Positions 34,684 to 43,729 of a stretch of DNA of 64,000 nt are shown piece by piece. The DNA comes from Myxococcales bacterium 68-20 (GTDB taxonomy: Bacteria; Myxococcota_A; Polyangia; Polyangiales; Polyangiaceae): assembly GCA_001899635.1 (NCBI GenBank), contig MKVQ01000021.1, forward strand, positions 61,395 through 125,394, written 5' to 3'. The notes below the pieces were generated by a model that saw only the letters and a program-made list of their open reading frames with translations, made no database searches and had not been told where the DNA came from. Position 1 is the first letter of the stretch; every line of letters starts with the position of its first letter. The translations under genes and the position numbers were made by a program.

Positions 34684-35871
34684 ATGGATCGCGAGGGGGA
34701 CGCCCCGGCAGACGATGCCGAGATCGCAAAGAAGCCGTCGTCGAGCATCGCTCCGGTGGCAGAGACGCCCCACGCGACGGAATGGCTGCTCGACGCCATC
34801 GTCGAGAACATCCCGAACATGATCTTCGTCAAGGACGCGGAGAATCTCGAGTTCGCGCTCTGCAACCGCGCCGGCGAGGCTCTCCTCGGACTGTCACGCG
34901 ACACATTGCTCGGGAAGTCCGACTTCGATCTCTTCCCTCGAGCCGACGCGGAGTTCTTCCAGAAGAAGGATCGCGAGACGCTCGAGAAGAAGGTCCTCGT
35001 CGACATCACCGAGGAGCCGCTCCGGACCGACAACGGCGTTCGCTGGCTCCACACGAAGAAGGTGCCGATCCTCGATGCCGAAGGCCGGCCGAGGTTCTTG
35101 CTCGGCATCTCCGAGGACATCACCGACCGGAAGCTCGCCGATGCCGCGCTCCGCGAAGCCAAGACGAGGGCCGAGGCCGCGAGCGCCGAGCTCGAGGCCT
35201 TCTCCTATTCCGTCGCGCACGACCTGCGCGCTCCTCTCCGCGCGATCGACGGCTACAGCGAAGCCCTCCTCGACGACTACGCCGACAAGCTCGACGACGA
35301 GGGCCAACGGCATCTACGTAGCGTGCGTAAGGCCGCCCAGCGGATGGCCGACCTGATCGACGATCTCCTCACGCTCTCGCGCACGTCCCGCGCCGAGCTC
35401 CGGCGCGAGCGGGCCGATCTCACCGCGCTCGCGCGGGCGACCGTCGATCGTCTCCGCCGGACCGACCCGGGGCGCGCCGTCGATGTGATCGTGGAAGAAG
35501 GACTGACGGCGCTGGCCGATCCGCGTCTGGTCGCGGTCGCGCTCGACAACCTCGTCGGCAATGCGTGGAAGTTCACGAGCAAGAAGCCCCACGCCCGCAT
35601 CGAGGTCGGAACGGCGCCGCAGCAACGAACAGGCGACGCGGCGACCTTCTTCGTCCGCGACGACGGCGTCGGCTTCGACATGACCTACGTCGAAAAGCTC
35701 TTCAACCCATTCCAGCGACTCCACGCGCCGTCCGAGTACGATGGCACCGGGATCGGGCTCGCGACGGTGCAGAGGATCGTGCGCCGGCACGGAGGGCGCG
35801 CATGGGCAGAAGGAGCGGTCCACGCCGGCGCCACGATCTACTTCACGCTCGAGACCGACGAGGACCGTTGA
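34684..35871 (+). CDS. Soluble PAS-domain histidine kinase
   Basis: A 395-residue cytoplasmic kinase without membrane helices. Residues 35-155 form a PAS domain with PAC motif (IVENIPNMIFVKDAENLEF, LLGKSDFDLFP, LHTKKVPILDAEG, LLGISEDITDRK). The phospho-acceptor box is FSYSVAHDLRAPLRAIDGYS, of the phytochrome-like class. ATPase boxes are DNLVGNAWKFTSK, DDGVGFDM, FQRLHAPSEY and GTGIGLATVQRIVRRHGG. No response regulator is adjacent, so it is an orphan kinase. The signal could be redox, a ligand or light, but the PAS pocket cannot be read from sequence alone. Confidence 0.93.
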   Translation: MDREGDAPADDAEIAKKPSSSIAPVAETPHATEWLLDAIVENIPNMIFVKDAENLEFALCNRAGEALLGLSRDTLLGKSDFDLFPRADAEFFQKKDRETLEKKVLVDITEEPLRTDNGVRWLHTKKVPILDAEGRPRFLLGISEDITDRKLADAALREAKTRAEAASAELEAFSYSVAHDLRAPLRAIDGYSEALLDDYADKLDDEGQRHLRSVRKAAQRMADLIDDLLTLSRTSRAELRRERADLTALARATVDRLRRTDPGRAVDVIVEEGLTALADPRLVAVALDNLVGNAWKFTSKKPHARIEVGTAPQQRTGDAATFFVRDDGVGFDMTYVEKLFNPFQRLHAPSEYDGTGIGLATVQRIVRRHGGRAWAEGAVHAGATIYFTLETDEDR

Positions 35872-36035
35872 GGCGACGCGGGTAGCGATCGAGACCGCCG
35901 CACCGGAGACGCGAGAGGTGCTTTCCCGGGCACGCTAGTCGCCTCGCCCACGTGGATCGTGTCGACCGCCTTCTGAGCCCAGCCGCGGCGCTCCGGGCTT
36001 TCGCTTTCGAGCGGAGGAGAGGTAAAGATCGCACG

Positions 36036-37055
36036 ATGGCTCGTCATGGCGCTCTCGTCGGGTGCCTCGTCGCGGCGGCGCACCTGACGGCGGCAGACGC
36101 GCGGGCGGACGCGGCCGTTCCGGCGCGCCCTCTCGCCGAGACGATCGCCGTGGATCCGACCGAGTGCCTGTCGCCCGCAGCGCTGACGGACAAAACGACG
36201 GGCTTTTTGCAGCGAGATCAGGTCGACGCGCGCCTCTCGATGGCCGTGACGATGCGAGGTCCGGACGCATTTTTCCAGCTCTCGCGCACCGGGGTCGTCA
36301 TCGGCGAGCGACTCGTTCCGCGGAGGCACCTCACGTGCGAGGAGTTCCTCTCCGTGGTTGCGCTCGCGCTCGCCGTCGCGATCGATTCGGCGCTCCTCGC
36401 CGCGACGAGCGCAGAGGAAGTCGAGGTCGCGGAGGACGAGGGCGCCCCGGTCGAACCGCTTCCCGCGGTCGTTCCGGCGTCGCCTACCTCCGAGCCTGTG
36501 ACGAAGGGCCCGCCGCCGAGCCCGCCGAAGCTGGGGGAGCGCCACTCGCTCGCGCTGACCTTCGAGCCGGCGGTACTGTCGGTGCTGCACGAGCCCACGA
36601 TCGGCGGCGCGCTCGGACTCGTCGTCGCTCGGCGCGGCGTCGGTCGCCTCGGGCTCACCTCGCTCGCGACTGTCCCGGCGACCACGGACCTCGGCGGTGA
36701 CCGCGCGCGCGTCGGTCTGATCGCCGGCCGCCTCGACGCTTGTCTCGCGCCCCCCGTCCGCACGGTCCCGATCGCGCCGTGCGCCGGCGCCATCTTCGGC
36801 GTCCACCGCGCCGAGGGGGTCGTCCTGTCGACCGAGGCTTCCTCCGTCACGGACTCGGCGCTCTGGGGTGCGCTCGCGCTCGGGCCGGAGCTCACGCTCG
36901 CGTTCGGCCGTTGGTCCGTCGCCGCGCGCCTCGAGCCGTGGTGGGTCGTCCGCCCGTCTCGGCTCGTCACCGTGCGCGCGGGCCGCGAGCTCAGCGTTAC
37001 GGGCACCTCGTTCGGGGCGGCGGCCTTTCTCGGCGTTCGGCGGACGATTTTTTGA
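36036..37055 (+). CDS. Exported barrel-like protein, cassette copy 2
   Basis: A 339-residue protein heading the second cassette. The signal peptide (MARHGALVGCLVAAAHLTAA) is followed by an N-terminal domain with two Cys (VDPTECLSP, HLTCEEF), a GERL motif and the segment SVVALALAVAI. A Pro-rich linker at about residues 145-168 leads to a C-terminal domain of alternating strands ending AAFLGVRRTIF; the terminal Phe is typical of outer-membrane barrels. ATG 36036 has GGAGGAGAGG upstream with a long spacing. It is the intact counterpart of the frameshifted gene at 1766. Role inferred as an envelope sensor or porin-like partner of the sigma/anti-sigma pair. Confidence 0.7.
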   Translation: MARHGALVGCLVAAAHLTAADARADAAVPARPLAETIAVDPTECLSPAALTDKTTGFLQRDQVDARLSMAVTMRGPDAFFQLSRTGVVIGERLVPRRHLTCEEFLSVVALALAVAIDSALLAATSAEEVEVAEDEGAPVEPLPAVVPASPTSEPVTKGPPPSPPKLGERHSLALTFEPAVLSVLHEPTIGGALGLVVARRGVGRLGLTSLATVPATTDLGGDRARVGLIAGRLDACLAPPVRTVPIAPCAGAIFGVHRAEGVVLSTEASSVTDSALWGALALGPELTLAFGRWSVAARLEPWWVVRPSRLVTVRAGRELSVTGTSFGAAAFLGVRRTIF

Positions 37056-37129
37056 AGCTTCGAGCCGAACCGGCCAACAACGAGAGGACCCCGCGCTCGG
37101 ATGCCGACCCGGCAGGTCCTCGATGCCTC

Positions 37130-37819
37130 ATGTCGACAGCCCCCATGCATGAGCCTGTCCTGCTCGCAGGACACGCCGACGACTGGAGCACGCGCAAGGA
37201 AGTGTGCCGCGCAGCCGATCCCGCGCGCCCCGACGCAGCGTCGGTCGACGCCAGCCTCGAAGACCTCGGCAAGCTCTACCATGAGCACGCCAACTTCGTC
37301 GCGCGCTTCATCGCGAGGATCGGCGCGCCTCGTGCCGACATCGAGGATCTGGTCCAGGAGGTTTTCCTCGTCGCCCACAGACAGGGCGGCTTCCGCGCGC
37401 AAGGCGCGAAGCCGACCACGTGGCTCGCCGCGATCGCGTTCCGGATCGTGGGGACGCACCGTCGCGGCCTCCGCCGCCGCGACGGGATCCTGTCGTCGAG
37501 CGAGGCCGCCGATGCGAAGCGCGAGGTGATCGCCGACGGGGCTCCGGACGCATTCGCGCTCCAGGCCGCGAACGAGCAGCTCACCGACGTCCAGCGCGCG
37601 CTCGCGACGCTCGAGCCCGACCAAGCGGCCGTCTTCGTCCTGTTCGAGATCGAACAGCATTCGTGCGCCGACATCGCCGAGACGCTGGGACTGCCCGTCG
37701 GGACCGTCCATTCGCGCCTTCACTACGCACGGACGGCATTCACGGAGGCGTTCGCGAGGATCTCGCGCAGTCGCATGAAGCTCTCCGCAGGCACGCCGAA
37801 GGGAGGAGGCCAGCCATGA
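37130..37819 (+). CDS. RNA polymerase ECF-type sigma factor, cassette copy 2
   Basis: A 229-residue sigma factor. An N-terminal extension of about 45 residues precedes region 2 (YHEHANFVARFIARI, DIEDLVQEVFLVAHRQGGF). Region 4 carries LATLEPDQAAVFVLFEIEQH and the helix-turn-helix SCADIAETLGLPVGTVHSRLHYA. ATG 37130 or ATG 37145 may be the start. The stop overlaps the following ATG, which has GGGAGGAGG six bases upstream. The C-terminal tail (RMKLSAGTPKGGG) is basic. It pairs with the sigma factor at 2863-3423 in the duplicated cassette. Each probably reads its own promoter, since the region 4 recognition helices differ (SMREVAEALQCPLQTAY versus SCADIAETLGLPVGTVH). Confidence 0.92.
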   Translation: MSTAPMHEPVLLAGHADDWSTRKEVCRAADPARPDAASVDASLEDLGKLYHEHANFVARFIARIGAPRADIEDLVQEVFLVAHRQGGFRAQGAKPTTWLAAIAFRIVGTHRRGLRRRDGILSSSEAADAKREVIADGAPDAFALQAANEQLTDVQRALATLEPDQAAVFVLFEIEQHSCADIAETLGLPVGTVHSRLHYARTAFTEAFARISRSRMKLSAGTPKGGGQP

Positions 37820-38601
37820 ACGACCCGCGCCGATTGATCGATGACCCCGACGTCTCCACCTCGATCCGCGAGGCGCTCGCAGGCGAGCGGACCTCGGAGA
37901 GTCTGGTCGACGTCGAGGCGGGCTGGACGAAGCTCCGCGCCGCGGCCTCTTCGGCCAGGGTCGGCGCGGTGCTCGCGGAGCCGCCCGCGACGTCGCCTCC
38001 GGCGACGAGCACCCCCGCAACGGCGGGAGCGAAGCTAGGTCTTGGCACCTCCCGCTTGCTCAAGTGGGGAATCGCCATCTCGACGATGGCCGCCGCGGGG
38101 CTGTCATGGACGGTCCTCGACTCGCCGACTCCGACGGAGTCGCCGACCGCGCCGCAAGGCGAGCTCGCCGCGCACGAGGCCGCCGGCCCGACCCTGGAAC
38201 AACCGAAAGCGCCGACCGCAAGCGAAGGCGCCGCCGAGGCTCCCGTCGTTTCGGTGAACGCGCTGCCCTCGGCCCCCACGGCGAAGGCGCCGCGCGCTAC
38301 GACGACACCGCGACCCGCGGCGCTCGACGACGACGCGCTCCGGGAGGAGCTCGAGCAGATCCGGCAGATCCGTTCCCTGCTCGATCGGGATCCGGCGGCC
38401 GCCCTTGCCCTCTCGGTGGACGGCCAGCGGCGCTTCTCGAACGGACATCTCGTCGAGGAGCGAGAGGGCCTCAGCGTCATCGCGCTCGCGCGGCTCGGCC
38501 GTCGTGACGCTGCGCGCACCAAGGCGAGGGCGTTCGCGAGCCGGTATCCGAAGAGCACCCTCGTCGATCGGATCGAGGCGGAGCTGGCGTCGGTGCCCTG
38601 A
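37816..38601 (+). CDS. Single-pass membrane protein, probable anti-sigma/sensor, cassette copy 2
   Basis: A 261-residue protein coupled to the sigma gene (ATGA). The cytoplasmic part is residues 1-82, the membrane helix residues 83-101 (KWGIAISTMAAAGLSWTVL) and a Pro/Ala linker follows with the motif VVSVNALPSA. The C-terminal helical region (ELEQIRQIRSLLDRDPAAAL ... NGHLVEEREGLSVIALARLG) matches the tail of the protein at 3420-4235. The N-terminal cytosolic parts are much less alike, as expected if each binds its own sigma factor. Anti-sigma function is inferred from topology and gene order. Confidence 0.75.
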   Translation: MNDPRRLIDDPDVSTSIREALAGERTSESLVDVEAGWTKLRAAASSARVGAVLAEPPATSPPATSTPATAGAKLGLGTSRLLKWGIAISTMAAAGLSWTVLDSPTPTESPTAPQGELAAHEAAGPTLEQPKAPTASEGAAEAPVVSVNALPSAPTAKAPRATTTPRPAALDDDALREELEQIRQIRSLLDRDPAAALALSVDGQRRFSNGHLVEEREGLSVIALARLGRRDAARTKARAFASRYPKSTLVDRIEAELASVP

Positions 38602-38641
38602 GACACGGGGCACCTGAATTTTCGGTGAAGGGATCTCGACC

Positions 38642-39787
38642 GTGCGGCAAAGAATGGAAATGAAGCTGAGGAACGTCGAGCTCGCAGCGGCCTTGCTCGG
38701 GGCGTGCGTGATCATCGCGGCCTGCGGTACGAGCGAGCAGCGTGTGGTCTTCGATTCGGAGCCGCCTCCGGGGCCGCCGCCTCTGACCGCGCCGGACGCG
38801 AGCGCGCAGGACGCGAACAGCCCGGAGCACCCCACGATGACGATGTGCGCGTCCGCGAAGTGCCAAGCGCCGTTCGAGACGTGCTCGCACTCGAAGTTCC
38901 TTTGCGACGTCGACCTCTCCACCGACTCGCTCAACTGCGGGAGCTGTGGCAACGAGTGCCCCACGGACGGATGGAGATCCTCGCAGCTCAATGCAGCGTG
39001 GAAATGCATCGACGGCGGCTGCCGAATGACGTGTGCCAACACCCTCTTTGCCGACTGCAACGGGCGGATCGAAGACGGCTGCGAGACCAGTCTGAGCTCG
39101 GTTCAGAACTGCGGTGCATGCGGCGTCGTCTGCCCGGCAGGTTCGCGCTGCGCAAACGGAATCTGCACGACGTGCAAGCCTGACGAGGTCTTGTGCGGCA
39201 CGCTATGCGTGAACCTCAAGAGCGACTTCGGCAACTGCGGTGCATGCGGAAACCGGTGCACCATGTTCCCGGCCGGCTTCCCTCCCCCGAAGGCGAACAT
39301 GAACTACGGGTGCGAGGAGGGCACCTGCAATCATCTCCAATGCAGTCCCGCGTGGCTGAACTGCAACGGTGACCTGGAGGACGGCTGCGAGGTCAATTAC
39401 ACCACCGACCCGAACAACTGCGGTGGGTGCGGGAAGAAGTGCGCCGCGGGTCAGGCCTGCATCAGCGGGAACTGCCAATGCGATCCCGGCCCGTCCGGCT
39501 GCGATTGTCTTCCCGACTTCGAGTCCAACGTCATGCACTGCGGATCGTGCGGGCTCAAGTGTTCCGAGCCACCCAACTCCACGACGAAATGCGAGGCCGG
39601 TCGTTGTGTCTTTACATGCAAGGCCGGAATGGCCGATTGCAACCTGAACGACGCGGACGGCTGCGAGACCAATATCTATAGAGACCCGCAGAACTGCGGC
39701 TCCTGCGGCGCGGCGTGCGAAACGGGACAAGCGTGCATCGACGGCGCTTGCGCCACCGAGCCCTGCCCCGATGGAGTCGTGCAATGA
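38642..39787 (+). CDS. Cys-rich NCGxCG-repeat lipoprotein, cassette copy 2
   Basis: A 381-residue lipoprotein. GTG 38642 has GAAGGG nine bases upstream; ATG 38654 and 38660 are alternatives that keep the signal peptide. The lipobox is IIAAC followed by Gly. Six Cys units follow (NCGSCGNEC, NCGACGVVC, NCGACGNRC, NCGGCGKKC, HCGSCGLKC, NCGSCGAAC), the same number as in the protein at 4259-5455, with DGCE between them. The stop overlaps the next ATG by 4 nt. A disulphide-rich elongated surface protein is likely. No function is known. Confidence 0.8.
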   Translation: MRQRMEMKLRNVELAAALLGACVIIAACGTSEQRVVFDSEPPPGPPPLTAPDASAQDANSPEHPTMTMCASAKCQAPFETCSHSKFLCDVDLSTDSLNCGSCGNECPTDGWRSSQLNAAWKCIDGGCRMTCANTLFADCNGRIEDGCETSLSSVQNCGACGVVCPAGSRCANGICTTCKPDEVLCGTLCVNLKSDFGNCGACGNRCTMFPAGFPPPKANMNYGCEEGTCNHLQCSPAWLNCNGDLEDGCEVNYTTDPNNCGGCGKKCAAGQACISGNCQCDPGPSGCDCLPDFESNVMHCGSCGLKCSEPPNSTTKCEAGRCVFTCKAGMADCNLNDADGCETNIYRDPQNCGSCGAACETGQACIDGACATEPCPDGVVQ

Positions 39788-40998
39788 GGACGCGCAGCAT
39801 CGACGTTCGACAGAGAGCTGTTCTCCTCATGGCAGCGCTCGTGCTCGGCGCACGCACGGTCGGATGCGCGGCCGGTACGGAGAAGCCGGACGAGACCGAG
39901 AGCCCGCTCGGCGACGGCGGCGAGCCTCTCCCGGAGGCCGGAGCGGTGGACGCTTCGACGTCGGTCGATGGCTCGCCGGACGCCGGTGATACGCCGGCGA
40001 ACGAGCACTGCAGCGAAGACGGCTGGTGCCGTGTGGACATGCCCGACGACAAGGCGGCCCTCTATGGCATCTGGGGGAGCGGGCCCAACGACGTCTGGAC
40101 CGTTGGCTCGAATGGAGCCGTCTTCCACTGGGATGGCACCAAGTGGAGCGCTCAGCGCGTCGAGACCGCTGCCGGGCAGCCGAGGCCGCTCTACGGCATC
40201 TGGGGGAGCGGGCCCAACGACGTTTGGGCCATCAGCGGCACCGAGCTCTATCATTCGAACGGCTGGACGGACCAAGGGGCGAACTTCTCGAAGTTCGAAG
40301 TCATCAAGCGCACCGGCCAATTCGCGTTTTTGCCGGTTGCCTTGCGCGGTGTCTGGGGCAGCGGCTCCACGGATGTCTGGGTGCTCCAGGCCACGACCGG
40401 CTCGCCCGGGGCGGCTCCGTTCGACAAGTGCTCGCGCACCGAGGGGTGGGGATCCGGAGAGCCGAAGCTGACCGCGGCGTTCGCAGATCGATCCCCGACC
40501 AAGGGATTGAACCTCGCGGCGATGTGGGGCACCGGCGCGCGCGACATCTGGATGGTCGGCGAGTCGGGCCGAATCTTCCACTCGGATGGCCACTGGGGTG
40601 GATCGGTGGAATGGATTCAGGCCAACAGCAACACGCGCACACATCTGCACGCCGTCTGGGGGACGAGGGCCGATGATGTCTGGGCCGTAGGCGACAACGG
40701 CACGGTCCGTCATTTCACGTACGACGAGGGCGGCGAGCTCCTCTGGACGATCGAAGACACGAAGACGACGAACGCCCTGCGCGCGGTCTGGGGGAGCAGC
40801 GCCACGGATGTATGGGCCGTCGGCGACGAGGGCACCATCCTGCACAGTGACGGTTCGAGCTGGTCTCGCTCGCGGGTCCCGTCGCTACCGCCACAGGCGA
40901 CGCTCTACGGCGTCTGGGGGAGCGGCCCCGATGACGTCTGGGCCGTGGGACACCACGTCCTTTTGCATCGAAGCGGTCCGACTGGAGGAGTGAAATGA
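39784..40998 (+). CDS. Beta-propeller-like lipoprotein A, cassette copy 2
   Basis: A 404-residue lipoprotein with lipobox ARTVGC. After an acidic spacer and the entry motif HCSEDGWCRVDMP come repeated blades of the form LYGIWGSGPNDVWTVGSNGAVFHWDGTKW. The DNA for two neighbouring blades retains near-identical 40-bp stretches (40062-40101 and 40191-40230), with a third similar one near 40911, so blade duplication was recent or is maintained by gene conversion. About six or seven blades make a propeller. It overlaps both neighbouring genes by 4 nt. The paralogue is at 5452-6657. A binding or scaffold role is inferred. Confidence 0.75.
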   Translation: MRTRSIDVRQRAVLLMAALVLGARTVGCAAGTEKPDETESPLGDGGEPLPEAGAVDASTSVDGSPDAGDTPANEHCSEDGWCRVDMPDDKAALYGIWGSGPNDVWTVGSNGAVFHWDGTKWSAQRVETAAGQPRPLYGIWGSGPNDVWAISGTELYHSNGWTDQGANFSKFEVIKRTGQFAFLPVALRGVWGSGSTDVWVLQATTGSPGAAPFDKCSRTEGWGSGEPKLTAAFADRSPTKGLNLAAMWGTGARDIWMVGESGRIFHSDGHWGGSVEWIQANSNTRTHLHAVWGTRADDVWAVGDNGTVRHFTYDEGGELLWTIEDTKTTNALRAVWGSSATDVWAVGDEGTILHSDGSSWSRSRVPSLPPQATLYGVWGSGPDDVWAVGHHVLLHRSGPTGGVK

Positions 40999-42233
40999 TC
41001 CGAACGAACCTGCGAGCGATGGGTACGCGAGGAGCGCTCCTCCTCGTCGCCGGCTGCTCGGCGGCCGCGCTCTTGCTCTTCGCATGCGCGAACGATGGCG
41101 GCCAGGCTCCGGAATCGACGCCCCAAGACGACGGTGGCGCGACCGTGCCGGGCGATGCCTCGCGAGCGGATGACGTCCTCGACGGCGCCGCGGATGGGAA
41201 CGGCGAGCCTGGCGACGCAGGCGATTCAGGTGACGCGGGGATCGAGGATCCCTGCACCGTGGACTGGTGCAAGACACCGCTGCCGATTCCGGACGGCGGG
41301 AAGCTCACGCTCGTGGGCGTCTGGGTGCCGGGGCCGAACGATGCCTGGGCCGTCAGTGAGGAGGGGCTCGTCCTTCGCTGGAACGGGACGCTGTGGTCGG
41401 TCGTATGGGACGCAGGAAAGCCCCTCTACAACGTGTGGGGCGACCATGAAGGCACCCTGTGGGCCGTCGGTGGTCAGGGGTCGATCTTCCACGCTCCCGG
41501 TGGGACGAACTGGACGGCGATCCCGAGCGGCGTCACGACCGATCTGATGGGCATCTGCGAGGGAGCCCGCGACGCGCAGCACCCACGCAACATCTCCATC
41601 GTCGGTTGGTCGGGCACCGTCCTCCGGTGGAACGGCGACACCGGAGCGGACGGCAAGCCCTCGTGGGCCACGTCGACACCGGGCGCGAGCCTCCAGCTCC
41701 ACGACGTATGGTGCGCGGGCTTCGATGTCTGGGTCTCTGGATACTCGGGGGCAGCGCCTTTCGGGGGCGCCCTCTTCCTCGGCAGCGACGCGGGCTGGGA
41801 GCGTCAGAGCGTCATGAACGGCAAGGAACGCGACAGCGAGGACTACCAGTGGGGCGAGACATTCTCCTCGGTCTGGGCCCACGAGCGGCAGAACGTCTGG
41901 GCGCGCGGAGAGGTCGGCATCACTCGCGGAACGGCGAGCCTCGCCGATCCTGCCTTGAAATGGTCGCGGGAACGCTCGGTCACGGACGGCTACGGCGTCA
42001 AGCGCGCCTCCGATATCTGGGGTACCGGGCCGAACGATCTCTGGTTCGTGTCGTCGGTCGGTAGGATCCATCACTGGAACGGCTCGACCCTCGCGATCAC
42101 GGCCACCACCAACACCTGGGACGTGCTCGCCAACAATCTGCGCGCGGTCTCCGGGAGTGGTCCCGACGACGTGTGGGTCGTCGGCGACAACATTGCCCTG
42201 CACCGCAACGTCAAGAAGGGCGCTCAGAAGTGA
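40995..42233 (+). CDS. Beta-propeller-like lipoprotein B, cassette copy 2
   Basis: A 412-residue lipoprotein. Signal and lipobox read AAALLLFAC. An Asp/Gly-rich spacer is followed by CTVDWCKTPLPIPDGG and a set of blades (VWVPGPNDAWAVSEEGLV, IWGTGPNDLWFVSSVGRIHH, VSGSGPDDVWVVGDNIALHR). The WCKTPLP entry motif matches WCKTSLP in the protein at 6654-7982. The last codons overlap the GTG of the next gene (GTGA). No catalytic motif was recognised. Confidence 0.75.
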   Translation: MIRTNLRAMGTRGALLLVAGCSAAALLLFACANDGGQAPESTPQDDGGATVPGDASRADDVLDGAADGNGEPGDAGDSGDAGIEDPCTVDWCKTPLPIPDGGKLTLVGVWVPGPNDAWAVSEEGLVLRWNGTLWSVVWDAGKPLYNVWGDHEGTLWAVGGQGSIFHAPGGTNWTAIPSGVTTDLMGICEGARDAQHPRNISIVGWSGTVLRWNGDTGADGKPSWATSTPGASLQLHDVWCAGFDVWVSGYSGAAPFGGALFLGSDAGWERQSVMNGKERDSEDYQWGETFSSVWAHERQNVWARGEVGITRGTASLADPALKWSRERSVTDGYGVKRASDIWGTGPNDLWFVSSVGRIHHWNGSTLAITATTNTWDVLANNLRAVSGSGPDDVWVVGDNIALHRNVKKGAQK

Positions 42234-43687
42234 TCGCAATCCTCCACACCTCTCCCGCTTCGACGGCGCGTTGCGCTGCTCTGATCGCCCTTCTGTCCGC
42301 AGGAGTGCTCTCGGCAGCATGCTCGGACGGGAAGGATGTCACGGTCCGCGTCATCGACGATGGAGGCGGCGCCGCCGACAGCGCGCTCGACGCGGGTGAA
42401 GGTGCAGGTGAAGGTGAAGGCGACGCCGGCGTCGAGGGCGACGCCAGCGCGCACGCGCCCGAGTTCTCCGGCGAAGTCACGTGCACGGTCTCGCCGTGCG
42501 TCACCGCGCTCTCGGCCAGGGGCGGCAGTCACATCTGTGCACTCCTCTCCGACAAGACCGTTCGCTGCTGGGGAAGCAACTCGAGCGGCCAGCTCGGAGC
42601 GGAGACGCCGCTGACGGACGACGCCGGTGCAGGGGGCGGTGGGGCTTCTGGCGGGCCGTACTCCGGCAAGCCCGTGGCGGTCGCGAACCTTGCGGACGTC
42701 ACGCAGATCAGCGTGTCCGGCGGCAGCGGTGGAACGAGCTGCGCGCGCGTCTCGGACGGCTCCGTCATGTGCTGGGGCTCCAACACGTTTGGCCAGCTCG
42801 GGATGGGCGCCGATCGAGTCATCGCCGACGCGGTTGCGCATACGAGTGCTGCGCGCGTCCAAGGGCTGCCGCTTGCCAGCCGCGTCGACGTGGCCGGCGC
42901 GTTTGCGTGTGCGGTCGGCGAGCTCGGGCCGGATGGCGAAGGCAGCAGCATGTTTTGCTGGGGCGGCAACTCGGTCCTGCAGCTCGGACGCGGGTACCTG
43001 CCGAGGCAGAACGGTGTCGCCGGTCCCGTGAACCTCCGCTACCACCGCGTGCTCGCAGGGGCCGGGACGACGCGCGTCGGCTTCGCGCTGGGGGACGACG
43101 GTGACGTCCTTTCTTGGGGCGGGGCCGAGTGGAACGTCACCGATGCCACCAAGAGGGACGCGTTGGCGCGAGAGACCTCGTTCTCGCCCGACGGAGATCC
43201 TCGAGAGATCCCCCGGCTTCATCACGTCACGCGGATCGTCGCCGGAGACGGGCATGCCTGCGCGCTCTCCCAAGGCACCGTGTATTGCTGGGGACGAAAC
43301 ACGACCGGAGCGGTCGGCAACAGCTCGAGGCTCGATGTCTTTGCCCCGTTTCCCGTCGCTCTGATGGGCGCCCGCTCGATCCGGGAAATGGCCGTGAGCA
43401 ACCTCACGACCTGCGCAGCCGATGAGCGAGGTCGTGCCTATTGCTGGGGCGACAACACGAGCGGGCAACTCGGCAGCGGCGACGCCGAGCCGACGCTTCT
43501 TCCGGTCGCCGTCGAGGGGCTGAAGAAGGACGCCCGCGTCGTTCAGCTCGCGACGATGGACAAGGCAACGTGCGCGCTCCTCGAGGATGGCTCGGTGCAG
43601 TGCTGGGGTAGCAATGCCCTGGGGCAGCTCGGAATCGGCACGAAAGACGATCTCCCGCACCACGCCCCGCAGACGGTCGTCTTCTGA
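42230..43687 (+). CDS. RCC1-repeat lipoprotein, cassette copy 2
   Basis: A 485-residue lipoprotein starting at GTG 42230, whose last two bases begin the upstream stop. The signal peptide ends VLSAAC. A Gly/Glu/Asp spacer precedes the motif VTCTVSPCVTALSARG, comparable with VCTEPPCAKSLVTTLRANG in the protein at 7957-9423. RCC1 blades follow: CWGSNSSGQLGAE, CWGSNTFGQLGMG, CWGGNSVLQLGRG, SWGGAEWN, CWGRNTTGAVGNS, CWGDNTSGQLGSG, CWGSNALGQLGIG. Seven blades fit one closed propeller. Surface protein-binding role inferred. Confidence 0.82.
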   Translation: MIAILHTSPASTARCAALIALLSAGVLSAACSDGKDVTVRVIDDGGGAADSALDAGEGAGEGEGDAGVEGDASAHAPEFSGEVTCTVSPCVTALSARGGSHICALLSDKTVRCWGSNSSGQLGAETPLTDDAGAGGGGASGGPYSGKPVAVANLADVTQISVSGGSGGTSCARVSDGSVMCWGSNTFGQLGMGADRVIADAVAHTSAARVQGLPLASRVDVAGAFACAVGELGPDGEGSSMFCWGGNSVLQLGRGYLPRQNGVAGPVNLRYHRVLAGAGTTRVGFALGDDGDVLSWGGAEWNVTDATKRDALARETSFSPDGDPREIPRLHHVTRIVAGDGHACALSQGTVYCWGRNTTGAVGNSSRLDVFAPFPVALMGARSIREMAVSNLTTCAADERGRAYCWGDNTSGQLGSGDAEPTLLPVAVEGLKKDARVVQLATMDKATCALLEDGSVQCWGSNALGQLGIGTKDDLPHHAPQTVVF

Positions 43688-43729
43688 CTCTCCCGGCGAA
43701 AGAGCGCATTCATTTTCGAGGATGTACAC

